Assembly: GCF_030253575.1 (NCBI RefSeq)
Contig: NC_080569.1
Location: forward strand, 2,748,001-2,812,000
DNA: 64,000 nt
Direction: 5' to 3'
From: Rhododendron vialii
Lineage: Eukaryota; Streptophyta; Magnoliopsida; Ericales; Ericaceae
Made by a program: the position numbers and the translations under genes. Shown here piece after piece: positions 1-10,500 of the stretch (its first letter is position 1; each line of letters opens with the position of its first letter). Below the pieces are notes generated by a model. It did no database searches, had not been told where the DNA came from, and saw only the letters and a list, made by a program, of their open reading frames with translations.

Positions 1-289
1 CTTTAGGTTTGTCAAAACTTATGCCTTGTTCATTCCAAAAATAAAAGTGGGCCTGAAAGAACCTAGAAAGTAGTTAAACATGACCATCCTGCAGTAGTAA
101 CGGAGAGGATCCCAATTCCTTATTGTACTAGTTTCATAAAGTAGAAGCCCTTATTGTGGGCTCATTCCAAGCTCAGTTGTGTCATGGGTGGAGCAAATCG
201 TTTATTTAAGCAGACCATCTTCGAGAAAAATTAAGTTGAATTAACGTCGGAAAAAACATGATCAAATAATAAAGGTTTTGCAAGTAGAG

Positions 290-430
290 TGGAGTGCAGT
301 TGGTGTCTCCCTTATACTCCCATGCATATGAGAAATGTTCGATTCCCGTAAGCTACCATCCCCCTACCCAAATCGATAGAATAGATTAGGATTAACGAAT
401 GACCAAAAAATAATAATGATACAGGTTTTA
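290..430 (+). repeat. tRNA-derived SINE-like fragment
   Basis: An A-box-like stretch (GTGCAGTTGGTG near 296) is followed about 35 bases later by a good B box (GTTCGATTCCC near 337), and the segment ends in an A-rich tail near 420. This spacing fits a tRNA-derived pol III promoter, but the block does not fold as a complete tRNA by eye. No target duplication was found. Confidence 0.4.
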
Positions 431-910
431 AAGAAGGAAAATGAAACGATGAATGGCTACTAACCATGGGCGGCTGCACTAGGCTTTTAGATGGGGTCAA
501 AAAAATGCACTAAAAATTAATATTTTTTCATACGATCTGATATTATTTTAATATTGTCTACACTAGATCATTTGAAATAACCAGATTAAATGAAAATTTA
601 CTAAAATTTGTAAGTAAGTAGATCATATAGCTCAATAAAATATTATAAGCTATGCCCGATAAGATTTATCCAAAATAAATATCGTTATCGTATATAGTGT
701 TTCGTATGCGAAATATTTGGTTATACATTTTTGTCACCACTGACCTAAACTCCTGCACCCGCCCCTGTTACTAACTGTATGTAAACTCATATTTGATCAA
801 TGCAATGTTTTTCATTGATGATCTGTCTTACAATTTCTACCAAGGGATTAGTGAGCTATTCCTCGATGCAGCTTCCAGCGCCCCAAAACGCGACGTTTTT
901 GGGGCCAAGG

Positions 911-1592
911 GAGGCATCAACGCTTCAGCACTTTTGCTCCTCCGCTCCTACGATTCAATGGTTGTGTGGGCCCTATTTTTGGGTCCCACATGAAGGATTT
1001 GAATTGTTCAATAATTTTAAAATAATAATATTTAGAATGATCTTGTTAAAAAATTTGCTCAATCGGATACTTTTTTGTTTAATCCAATGCAAAACAAAGA
1101 TACAATTATGTGCCCAAAAACCATTGATTTGAACCATAAATATTATAGGGCTTATTGAAAAGAGAACTCAGTAAACAAATTAATTTTATCAGACATCGCC
1201 ATGCATTAAAACAGTTCATAATCTTCCCGTTATAGTACATATTGATATCTGATCAAGATGATTTTGTTATTGAGTGCTTTTCTAAATAAGTCCTGCAATA
1301 TTTGTGGTTCAGATCAAGAGTACTATATATGGCTCATATAATTGTATAACTTTTTTTCTACTTCATTCAGTATATAGGTCCTGAGTTTTGAATGAACAAT
1401 TGAAAGATTGAATTAACTAATTACAAGTATCCGATTGAGCTGATTTTTTACGAGATCACTCCATTTATTAATTATTTTAAAATTATTGGACTGCTCAAAT
1501 CATTTTTGTAAAATCCCAAAAATAGGATTCACACAACCATTGTACCGCACGTAGGAGGGGAGTTGCAAAAGGGCTGAAGCGTTGCTGCCTCA
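911..1592. mobile_element. Foldback-type inverted-repeat DNA element
   Basis: The left arm (about 911-1085) reappears as a reverse complement at about 1420-1592, with roughly three quarters of bases matching by eye. Shared blocks include CAACGCTTCAGC, CAATGGTTGTGTG, CCTATTTTTGGG and CTCAATCGGATACTT. The unique middle is about 330 bp and has no coding capacity. The outer edge lies only 65 bp before the first visible exon of the first diterpene synthase copy, so the element sits in what should be an upstream intron. No clear target duplication was seen. Family is unassigned. Confidence 0.6.
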
Positions 1593-1657
1593 CATCGATG
1601 CGTCTTTCGTAGGAATGTGTAAATTTTACTCTACTAATGTCTAGTCTGTCTTTCTAG

Positions 1658-4600
1658 TCCCCAATGCTTACCCCGTGGATTTATTTGAGCACAATTGGGC
1701 CGTTGATCGGCTTTTACGCCTCGGAATTTCTCGGTATTTCCAAACGGAGATCAAAGAATGTATGGACTACGTCTACTGGTATAATCAAATTTGGCTTAGA
1801 TATATAGTTGAAACGAACTTTATTATTGTAAACTTATAAGTAGAAATTCAGATATTGGACTGAGGAAGGAATTTCTGCGGGGAGAAATTCCAACGTTCAC
1901 GACATAGATGATACAGCCATGGGTTTGAGGCTTTTACGATTACACGGCCACCACGTTTCTGCTGGTAAGTTTAGTGCTTTTGAGTTCTCCAAGAGTACAA
2001 CTTTCCTTTTTCAATTCTTTAAATAGTTTTTGCTCTCAACAAGTTTTATGATTGAAGTTTTGTGTTAAAAAAATAATCCGCACGATCTCACCTGTCTGTT
2101 TTGGCAATCAATGATTCATAACACGAGATTGACCTCCGTAAAATCTTATTCACGGAACTCCATGAGTAAGTTTTTCTCCTTGTAGTAACATAGAAAGGTA
2201 AAACAATTGACATATTCTAAAATTTCCTCCGAAACAAAAACAAGAAATTCCTTTATTGGAGAAGGGGACAAGTTAAAAGATTTTGGGTTCAGATCTTCTC
2301 CATACCCAACATCTCCCACCACATCTCTATACCTGCAAAAATGTGTATGTACCTCGAGAAGAAACTTTTGTGCAATCCTGCGATTGCAGATGCACAGGAA
2401 CATAGATGTGGAGGGTGCTCTATTTGACCTCCCAACACCTCCGTGCCCTTGAGTTTTCATTGCGTATCTTTTTGCCCCCACAATCATAATCAAAATTGTT
2501 TATCTTATAAAATCTGCAAAAATCATGTATGCAAAAATAATTTTAATCAGCTATCGGTAGGCATGTGAACAAGCAACATTTTTTTTTTCCCATTAAAATG
2601 GACGAAAATGTATTATACTAAATCGCGCCACATATTGCAAAGAATGAGATGCAATTTATTCACATGCCTATTGAATTTTAAATTAATTTTGGCTGACACA
2701 TTTTTTTGTTTTGCATCAATGAGATGAACAGTTGGGTTTAGGTTGTTGAAAAGTTAAATTTCCCAAATGAAAATCTTTGTGTCAACAGAATAACTTCTTT
2801 ACGGAGGCCCATTCGTGCGTGTCTAAAATATTTTTGGATGATCCAGATTGAAAATTATTTTTAGCCGGTCAAAATTGAAAAGCAATCTCAATTAATTGCG
2901 CGAATGGACAGGCGAGATTGTGCAGAGCTGTGAAGAAACTTCCGTGAATAAGTTTCTCTCTTGTGTCAACTAGAGACACAAGTTTTTTTTTTTTATACTC
3001 GAAGAGACCCAAGTGATGAGTACATTTGGTTTTGCATTTTCTCGGCAGATGTGTTTCGACATTTTGAGAAGGATGGGGAATTCTTCTGCTATTCAGGGCA
3101 GTCAACTCAGCCAATAACTGGAATGTATAACCTGAATAGGGCTTGTCAACTTCTATTTCCAGGAGAGAAAATTCTCGAGGATGCCAAAAGATTCTCATTC
3201 AAATTCTTGAGAGAGAAACAAGCCAGCAACGAGCTCCTAGATAAATGGATAATAGCCAAGGACTTACCTGGTGAGGTATGGCTGTGATTTTTCAGTTCGT
3301 GATGTGCCAATAGATTGTTTCCAATCCTATCTAATATACATACACGACCTGTTTTCTAGTAGCAAGAGACAATATGATGGGAATGAGCTGTTCTTTGGGT
3401 GAAGAGAGTCGTGTTCAAGGGTTTTCGGTTATGAGATCCAACATAATTTCTTGTACCGCTTTTATCTCTTGTGGACGTATGCAGGATTTGCCTAATTAAT
3501 CACGCGAATTCTTGAGTGCACCTCTTGAGTTTTTACATTTTCCTCTGTTCGTTGTGATTAGGAATTACTTTTGTTTTTTGAATTTCGGCTTTGGTTTGCT
3601 AGCTTCTGCAAAATCCTAACATTATAATGGAATAATAGGTGGGATATGCTCTTGACACGCCATGGTATGCCAGTCTGCCTCGGGTTGAGACAAGGTTCTA
3701 CTTGGACCAATATGGTGGTGCAGATGATGTCTGGATTGGCAAGACCTTGTACAGGTAACTTCTGCTATTGATTTTCGTCGCGCTTCCTGACTGGAGTACA
3801 TAGTACATACGTTAGATTATGGCCGATGAAACGCATGAATGGCTTGTAGAATGAGTTGATCGATGCTGATTTCTCATTTTCCAATAGGATGCATACCATT
3901 AACAACAACAAACTTCTCGAGCTTGCAAGATTGGATTATAAAAACTGCCAAGCCCTGCATCTGCTGGAATGGGACACCATTCAACGGTATAATATTATCC
4001 CTTGTTTTCACAATTTCTGTTTCGTACGTATGTGGAAGATTCTGGTGACCCAAGTTTTTAATGATGTTTTCTACAGATGGTACATAGAATGCCACCTTGG
4101 AGAGGTTGGAACGTGCAAAAAGAACTTACTTTTTGCATATTATTTGGCCACAGCGAGTATATTTGAACCAGAAAAGTCAAAAAAGCGACTAGCATGGACT
4201 AAAACGAAGATCTTCATGGAAGCAATTGTATCTTATTTTGAAAATGAGGGAAGCTCTGCTGAGCACAGGAGAGCATTTCTTCGTGAATTCAGAAAGATTG
4301 GAAGTAATGAAGACCGTGCGAATAATATGTGGTAATTAAGTATATACGAAATCATCTCTGCATTGCTAAAAAGTAGTAGGAGACTATGTAATAGTAGGTA
4401 CGTACTTACGGATACTATGTAGATTGGATCGAACATGGTACTGAGTCATTCAAGAACATGAAATGTTAAAAACATTGGCGCATGTGGATATAAGCTAATC
4501 TTTAGTTTTGTACTTTACAGGCACAAGGAAACAATACTGGGACAAAGATTTGTCCCGATACTGCTAAGAACGATAAATCAACTCTTGGTTGATGCACAAC

Positions 4601-5808
4601 TAACCCACGGTGAAGACATTCGCGACAACTTACATCAGGCTGTAAGTCTTCTATAGATAGCACTACTCCATAACACAGAATTTCTCTCTTTCATTCATTT
4701 CTTGTCTACCTTATCAAATTGGTTCTCATCTGCGCAAAGTTTGAATAATAAATAACATAGCTTTCACCCCCCTCCCTTTTCTATTGCTGGGTAAAGTGGG
4801 AGATGTGGATACTGACATGGCAAGATGAAGGTGACATGCGCAGAAGAGAAGCAGAACTAGTAGTGCGCACGATAAACTTATGCGCCGATTGTAGAGCACC
4901 TGAGCAGCTATCACAACTCTCCCACCCTCGGCACAAGCATCTCTCCGACGTGACCAATGAAGTCTGTTACAAACTCTTGCAATTTCAGAACCAAAAACCA
5001 TCACGCAACAAGGTAAAATTATTAATCAAGTTATAATCGAATATTGGACTTTTTAGTTAGTTCAACAACTACGTATGTGCAACATACTAACATCATATAG
5101 TGGTCGACAGAAACAAGTTAAAATCATACGTTCAAATAGTCTACTTGATTATCATTTCTTTATCCATTCATCAGTCATTGCGTATAAACAAGAAACGAAA
5201 CTAGAATTTGTAACAGACTTCATTGGTCATTGCGTATACGTTCATCAGTCATTGCGTATACGTTCAAATTAGAGGCACCAAATGATCTATTGGTTCCTCA
5301 AAATATCAAAAGAATTCATCAAAATACGCCGTCTCCTACCATTACAATGTTCGATCTGTTTATATTAAAGCTCAAAATTCTAGAACCAAACAATAAAATC
5401 ACAACAAAATACGAAAGTTACTTGAATTTCTAAATATCCTAAGACTTGTACAAAGATAACTAGCCAGGCAATTAATACTAAACTAACTAGTGAAAACATA
5501 AAATTTCTCAAATAGTTGGCCGGGTGCATGCATCAGCAATTGTTTGTTAACTTCGTTGGATTGTTATTACTTTGTTCTGTTTATGTGAGCAGATTCATGA
5601 TAACGACGAGTTCAATACAACCCTCCAGATCGAATCAGACATGCAAGAACTAGTGCAGTTGGTACTTTGTGCTTCCTCGGATGACATCGACCTTGATATC
5701 AAGCAAACCTTTCTTGCAGTAGCGAAGTCTTACTATTACGCTGCCCATTTTACTCCAGCAACTATTGATTTTCACGTTGCCAAAGTACTATTTGAGTCAG
5801 TAATTTGA
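1658..5808 (+). CDS. Class II diterpene synthase (CPS-like), copy 1, 3' nine exons only
   Basis: Exons: 1658-1778, 1852-1964, 3049-3275, 3639-3754, 3888-3986, 4077-4331, 4521-4641, 4797-5012, 5593-5808, all with GT-AG borders and consistent phase. The product belongs to TPS-c, whose members protonate and bicyclise geranylgeranyl diphosphate in plastids. The DxDD acid motif is intact (DIDDTAM, near 1906). No class I DDxxD domain follows, as expected for a monofunctional cyclase. At the position of Arabidopsis CPS His331 it keeps His (FEHNWAVDR), and the dyad Asn is present although the motif reads PNA rather than PNV. The exons for the transit peptide, the gamma domain and the catalytic-His region are not found in positions 1-1657. 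They lie left of the window or are lost, so whether this is a whole gene or a 5'-truncated one cannot be decided. Seven of nine exons have exactly the length of those in copy 2 (7537-15587). Confidence 0.85.
2558..2670. mobile_element. Small MITE-like element in copy 1 intron
   Basis: A 113-bp block is bounded by TAGGCATGTGAA and its reverse complement TTCACATGCCTA. It lies in the 1084-nt intron of copy 1, whose counterpart in copy 2 is only 220 nt, so insertion explains part of the size difference. No convincing target duplication was seen. Confidence 0.4.
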
Positions 5809-5812
5809 TACT

Positions 5813-6088
5813 TGTACGAAAAAATAATAAGGCAACCGCTGCGTGGATTAAGAACTGGGAGTTGCACAGGTAGTTAGATATATATATGCTAGTATTTTGT
5901 GCGTATTGCAATAAAGTATGTGACAGGAAGAGAGAGAGAGAGAGAGAGAGTGTACGAAAAATAATAAGGCAACCGCTGCGTGGATTAAGAACTGGGAGTT
6001 GCACAGGTAGTTAGATATAAATGCTAGTATTTTGTGCGTATTGCAATAAAGTATGTGACAGGAAGAGAGAGAGAGAGAGAGAGAGAGA
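5813..6088. repeat. Tandem duplication of the copy 1 3' UTR (two units of about 138 bp)
   Basis: The block beginning TGTACGAAAAA and containing GCAACCGCTGCGTGGATTAAG recurs almost unchanged at about 5950. Each unit carries an AATAAA hexamer (5910 and 6045) and ends in a GA microsatellite. The first unit starts four bases after the diterpene synthase stop codon, so the duplicated sequence is its 3' UTR. Confidence 0.85.
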
Positions 6089-6813
6089 GTGTACGAGGCG
6101 TTAGCGAGGATCAAACCCAGCGAGGGACTTGTGTGTGAGAGAGAGAGAGAGTAGTGAATTCCTCTCAATGCAGCTTCTGTTTTCTGTATGAGTGTAATAC
6201 AATTTCTATTTGTGTGTTTTCTATATCGTCCACACTCCAACCCATTTGGGTGTGTTTCTTCAATCAAAATGCGTGACGATCAAATTTCAAACGGTTTCCG
6301 ATCAAGATGATTTTTCTACAACATGAATGATTTCGATCGTTGTTGTGGGCCCGTGATGGACCGACAAAATTGCAAACTGGACTAGAGAGAGAAACGGGAG
6401 AGGAGCCTGTTCCGAATATAGGATAACAAGAGAGAGAAGGCGTACTCTCATTATTAAACCTAACCAATAGATAACCAACAGATTCATGAATCTATTCGCT
6501 TGAAAATGATCTGAACAACTAATTCCAAAACATATAGAGAAAAGGGGTTTACATCAGCCATGATTTCTTTATTTTTTGGTATGTAAAAAAATTCATATAT
6601 TAGCAAAAAGTAACGAGAGTTCTGTAATCGATAGGCTGTCCCTAATCAAGAAAGAAATTAAAGTGTCATATTACAGACCCAAAAAAACAAAGAATTAGTC
6701 TAACGCACTTGCCTGACAGATAGGCTGTCCCTAATCACATCAGACATGATTATTTCATCTGAAGACTTGTACGGTTGTACCTCATCGCATCAGCCATTGG
6801 TCTAAGACTTTGA
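6089..6813. other. Intergenic stretch between the two diterpene synthases
   Basis: No gene was seen. It holds more GA repeats (6130-6150) and one copy of a dispersed repeat centred on TCGTTGTTGTGGGCCC (about 6290-6390) that also occurs near 35265-35425 and 57235-57345. Confidence 0.5.
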
Positions 6814-7108
6814 CTAATCATTTTTAAAATCACGTTATTTATTTTCAAATATAGATTTCCTCCTCGTTTCTTTTGCAGTATTCTCTTTGTTATCTGAAGA
6901 GAATATTGCAAAAAAAATGTAGATGGAACCTATATTTGAAGATGTCATCTGAAGATAGTATTGTAAAAGAAATGGAGCTAAAACCTGTATTATATTTGAG
7001 AATAAATGACGTGATTTTAAAAGCGACATCTGAATGGAATATTGCAAAATAAATGGGGATAAAACTTGTATTTGAGGATAAACGACGTGATTTTAAAAGC
7101 TTGATTAT
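6814..7108. mobile_element. Inverted-repeat element with internal tandem repeats
   Basis: The left end (TAATCATTTTTAAAATCACG) matches the reverse complement of the right end (CGTGATTTTAAAAGCTTGATTA). The interior holds about three degenerate 60-80 bp repeats of the type GAATATTGCAAAA...ATATTTGA. There is no coding capacity. Family unassigned. Confidence 0.55.
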
Positions 7109-7228
7109 CGATTTTGCATAAGGATTAAAAGCAAGAAAAATAATTTTAAATAGTTGTTGAATAATAATATTAACTACTAAGTAGTACCGTAATAAAGAAG
7201 ACTTCATGTTAGACATTTCACCTAATTA

Positions 7229-7417
7229 GGCTTTGTTTGGAATTTAGGGAAAAGAAAGGAAAAGAAAGGAAAATTAAAAAAATTTCCCTCCTAATGTTTG
7301 GTTAGAAGGAAAAGAGTAAAGAAAATAAAGATTTTAAGTTCATTGAATAGTAAATTTTCCCTAGTATTTTCCTTCTCTTTTATTTTCTTTTCCTTTCTCT
7401 AAATTCCAAACAGAGCC
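7229..7417. mobile_element. MITE with GGCTCTGTTTGGAATTTAG-type ends
   Basis: The left terminus GGCTTTGTTTGGAATTTAGG and the reverse complement of the right terminus (GGCTCTGTTTGGAATTTAGA) match over more than 30 bp. It is flanked by TTA and TAA. Length (189 bp), ends and the three-base flank suggest a Tourist-like (PIF/Harbinger) MITE, though the two flanks are not identical. It ends about 70 bp before the TATA box of the second diterpene synthase. Confidence 0.7.
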
Positions 7418-7484
7418 TAAGGCTCCCGTGAACAACTTTCCCCTTTTCTGTCTCTCTAAAGTCCTCCCACCTTCCTTGGCTCAC

Positions 7485-7492
7485 TATATATA
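7485..7492 (+). promoter_or_regulatory. TATA box of diterpene synthase copy 2
   Basis: TATATATA lies 45 bp before the ATG at 7537 and is followed by a pyrimidine-rich start region and an A/C-rich leader (AAAACAACATG). This supports 7537 as the true start of the copy 2 mRNA coding region. Confidence 0.65.
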
Positions 7493-7536
7493 GCTTACTC
7501 TCTCAGACCAAAAACAACTAAAAAACACAAAACAAC

Positions 7537-10500
7537 ATGTCTTCTTCTACTGATCAATCCTTCAACCTCATCCTCCAGTTGCGATCGTCATTGACTGCGG
7601 CACAACAACCCTTAAATACTAATTTCTCGGGTACATTCTTTTTTCCTCCCTACATTAATTTTGTGCTTTTAAGCTCCGTTGGTTTGATCTATTTTACGAT
7701 CACTTCCGGTGTTTGGTTATGCAAAAGCAAGCCTTGGAAATGAACTTTCTTGGAAAATCATTTACAGTCATCTATATGTTGTTAGAAAAGTACTCCAATT
7801 GACAAGAAACTTGTTGTCGTTTATGTGTCTAAAGCGATAACATGCTTTTATATAGGTTATTATATACAAGATTTGGTGATTAAGAAACATAAGCAACTTA
7901 ATTAGAAAAATATGCATAATAATTAAGGAAATATAGACTAACTAGGAAACATGAATAATAGGGCCTAGTCTAAATAGAAAACACAATAATAAAACCTACA
8001 GAAAACATGCTAACATAATAGTCCCTAATATTATTTTAACATCTCCCTCAAACTCAAGTATTTTTACCAACTTTAATTTGAAAAAGAAACCAGTAGCCAG
8101 AAGAAACTAGGAAAAATTGAAAAACGAAGAAGCTAAAAGCCAATAAACTAATTAAGAGTGAGATGAGAGAGCGCATGGGCAATATTGAATTTTAGGGGCG
8201 AAATCCGGATGCGTGAGCCAAGTATTTGAGATAAAAGAAGTTGGTTTTTTTATACATGTGTTCGGGCCAGCTTACGGATAATTTTTTTTTTGCTAAGCCT
8301 TACGTATACTTCGGCTAATCCCGTGAGACCATAAATCTATCGTCCACGAGCGGGGCCCCCCTTTAAAGCCGGAGAAAATGCTCTATATTGACAGGCCCAA
8401 AAAAAATTGATAGCATCTGATAGGTTTTGAACCTGAAACATTAGGAGGGAACAAACCCCTAAGTCCCTCCCCCGATTTAAGAATGGTAAAGATACACGTA
8501 CAGTAAAGGCTGTACAGAAGCCGTGCACAGATCACTTTTGTGCCAATCTTGGGTCCCACAAAGATGATCGGAGCCGCTTATGTTGTTTAAAATACTTTGT
8601 TTAGGGTTCCTATAAAAAATCACCTAAATCCGATATCGGGAAGGACGTTTACAAATCATCCAACTTTGCTTCTAATTATACAAAATATTACTTCCTCCGT
8701 TCCTGATTGTTAATAGGCCATTAATTAATATATTTTATTTTGAAATGTTGCACAATGTTTGTTCCTCTTGGAAAGTCAACAATCTAAAACTGGCAATTCT
8801 CAAACTATCCTTGTAAATATCCATCAATGTAACATATCATTCATCAATTTTTTTGGGTAAATCTATCATTCATCAATTATCAATTGATTCCCGTTCAAAT
8901 ATAAAACAAGTTCTTCATGATCTGATTATATATAGTAGAAGTGTTTTTACCTTTTGCTATTTGAATTAATGAAGCATCTGGGGCAATTTTATACCTATGA
9001 GGTGAAATGTTTCGGGAATTATAAAAAGAGAAATGCTACGTGCAAAAAAAATGGACAAATAATTGACCCTTAAAGTGTACTTGAACGATTCAGATGCACT
9101 GCACAGTAAATCTGAGCCGTTCAAATACACTTTAAGGGTCAATTCTTTGTCTATTTTCTTTGTCTCTAGCACTCCTCTTATAAAAATGTCAATGGGGTCA
9201 AATTTAGTAATTATTTTACAATCCATTAGCAATTGTTATTAGGGATAATGGAAAATTGAGTGGGGGTAAAGTGGCCCGGCCTCATTTGACCCATACTGCC
9301 TTCGACCCTATTACATTAAATATACATCAGATTGTAAAGAAGGCACGTGAACTTATTTATTTTACTAATTTTTCATTCTTTTCAGAAGAGAGATAAGGTA
9401 AAGGTGACAATTGATACGATCTACTCTGCTAAAGTTTCTCTTGTGATCAATAATAAGTGTTTTTTATGCATTCTACGATATTCACGCATGTGCAGAGTAC
9501 GGAGATGTCTTCAGACATGACATAGAAGGAGAAAAAGCTCTTGAGGTAGTTTCAACACACCACCCCCCCCTCTCCTCTCTTTTTTTCCCCTTAATTTTTG
9601 AAAAAATGACGGCTAATGACGTGTTTTGATAATTAATATTCGCTAAGGATATTTTTAGTATTAACAAATATTTTTAACATATTCTTAGCGGGTATTAATT
9701 ATTAAAATACGTCATGCACTGTTATTTTTCCTTAATTTTTTTGTGATGACAATATATGCAGAGTTTGACTTTGGGGCCCTGAATTTTATAGGCTCACATA
9801 TAACTGAGGCCTACTTAAAAAAGTTACAGTAAGTTATAACTGAGGCCTACATAAAAGTTAAGTTAAAAAAATTTTAAGGCCCAATTAAAAGTAGACCCGA
9901 GTGGAAAGACCCAAACATGAGATAATTATGAGTGTAAATTCTTTTCATCACTAGTGAAACCCCACCATTTTCACCATCGCACTTAGGCTTCACCAGACCT
10001 TTTTTTGTTGTAATTTGAACCGTTCATTTTTAGGATCTGTAGAGAGTAGTATATCCGCAGAGTTCTAGGAACCAAAAAAATCGATAAATAAGCATGTCTT
10101 TTGATTTTCTGACAGTGTAGATTGAATATAAATTGGCTATGTTGTCTATTGAAAGTGTTGTGGTGGCAAAACTTGATTTTACAATTTTAAGTAGCACATT
10201 TGCAGCTAAAAATGCGAGATGAGTTATATTTAGATTATAGTATTCGGAATTGTTAATGGTACTTAATTTTGGCTATTTATGATCTTTAATTGGTGCATGT
10301 ATATATTGACTTCTTTATGAAGCCTTTTTTATTTCTAACTATTTTCAACTACGCAAACCATATAGAGATTTGAAGGGCCAATTAGAAAGTTCGCTTTAGA
10401 CTCCACAAATATGAGAGTCCGCTCTGGATATATGTATTACGGTATTAAAATACGGTACTTACAGTACTTGATGTGATTCCAAAGGTGAATTCAATGGGCA

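Noticed and set aside
793-1132. Overlapping plus-strand frames of 66 and 110 codons
   Set aside because: They lie across one arm of the inverted-repeat element and show no domain.
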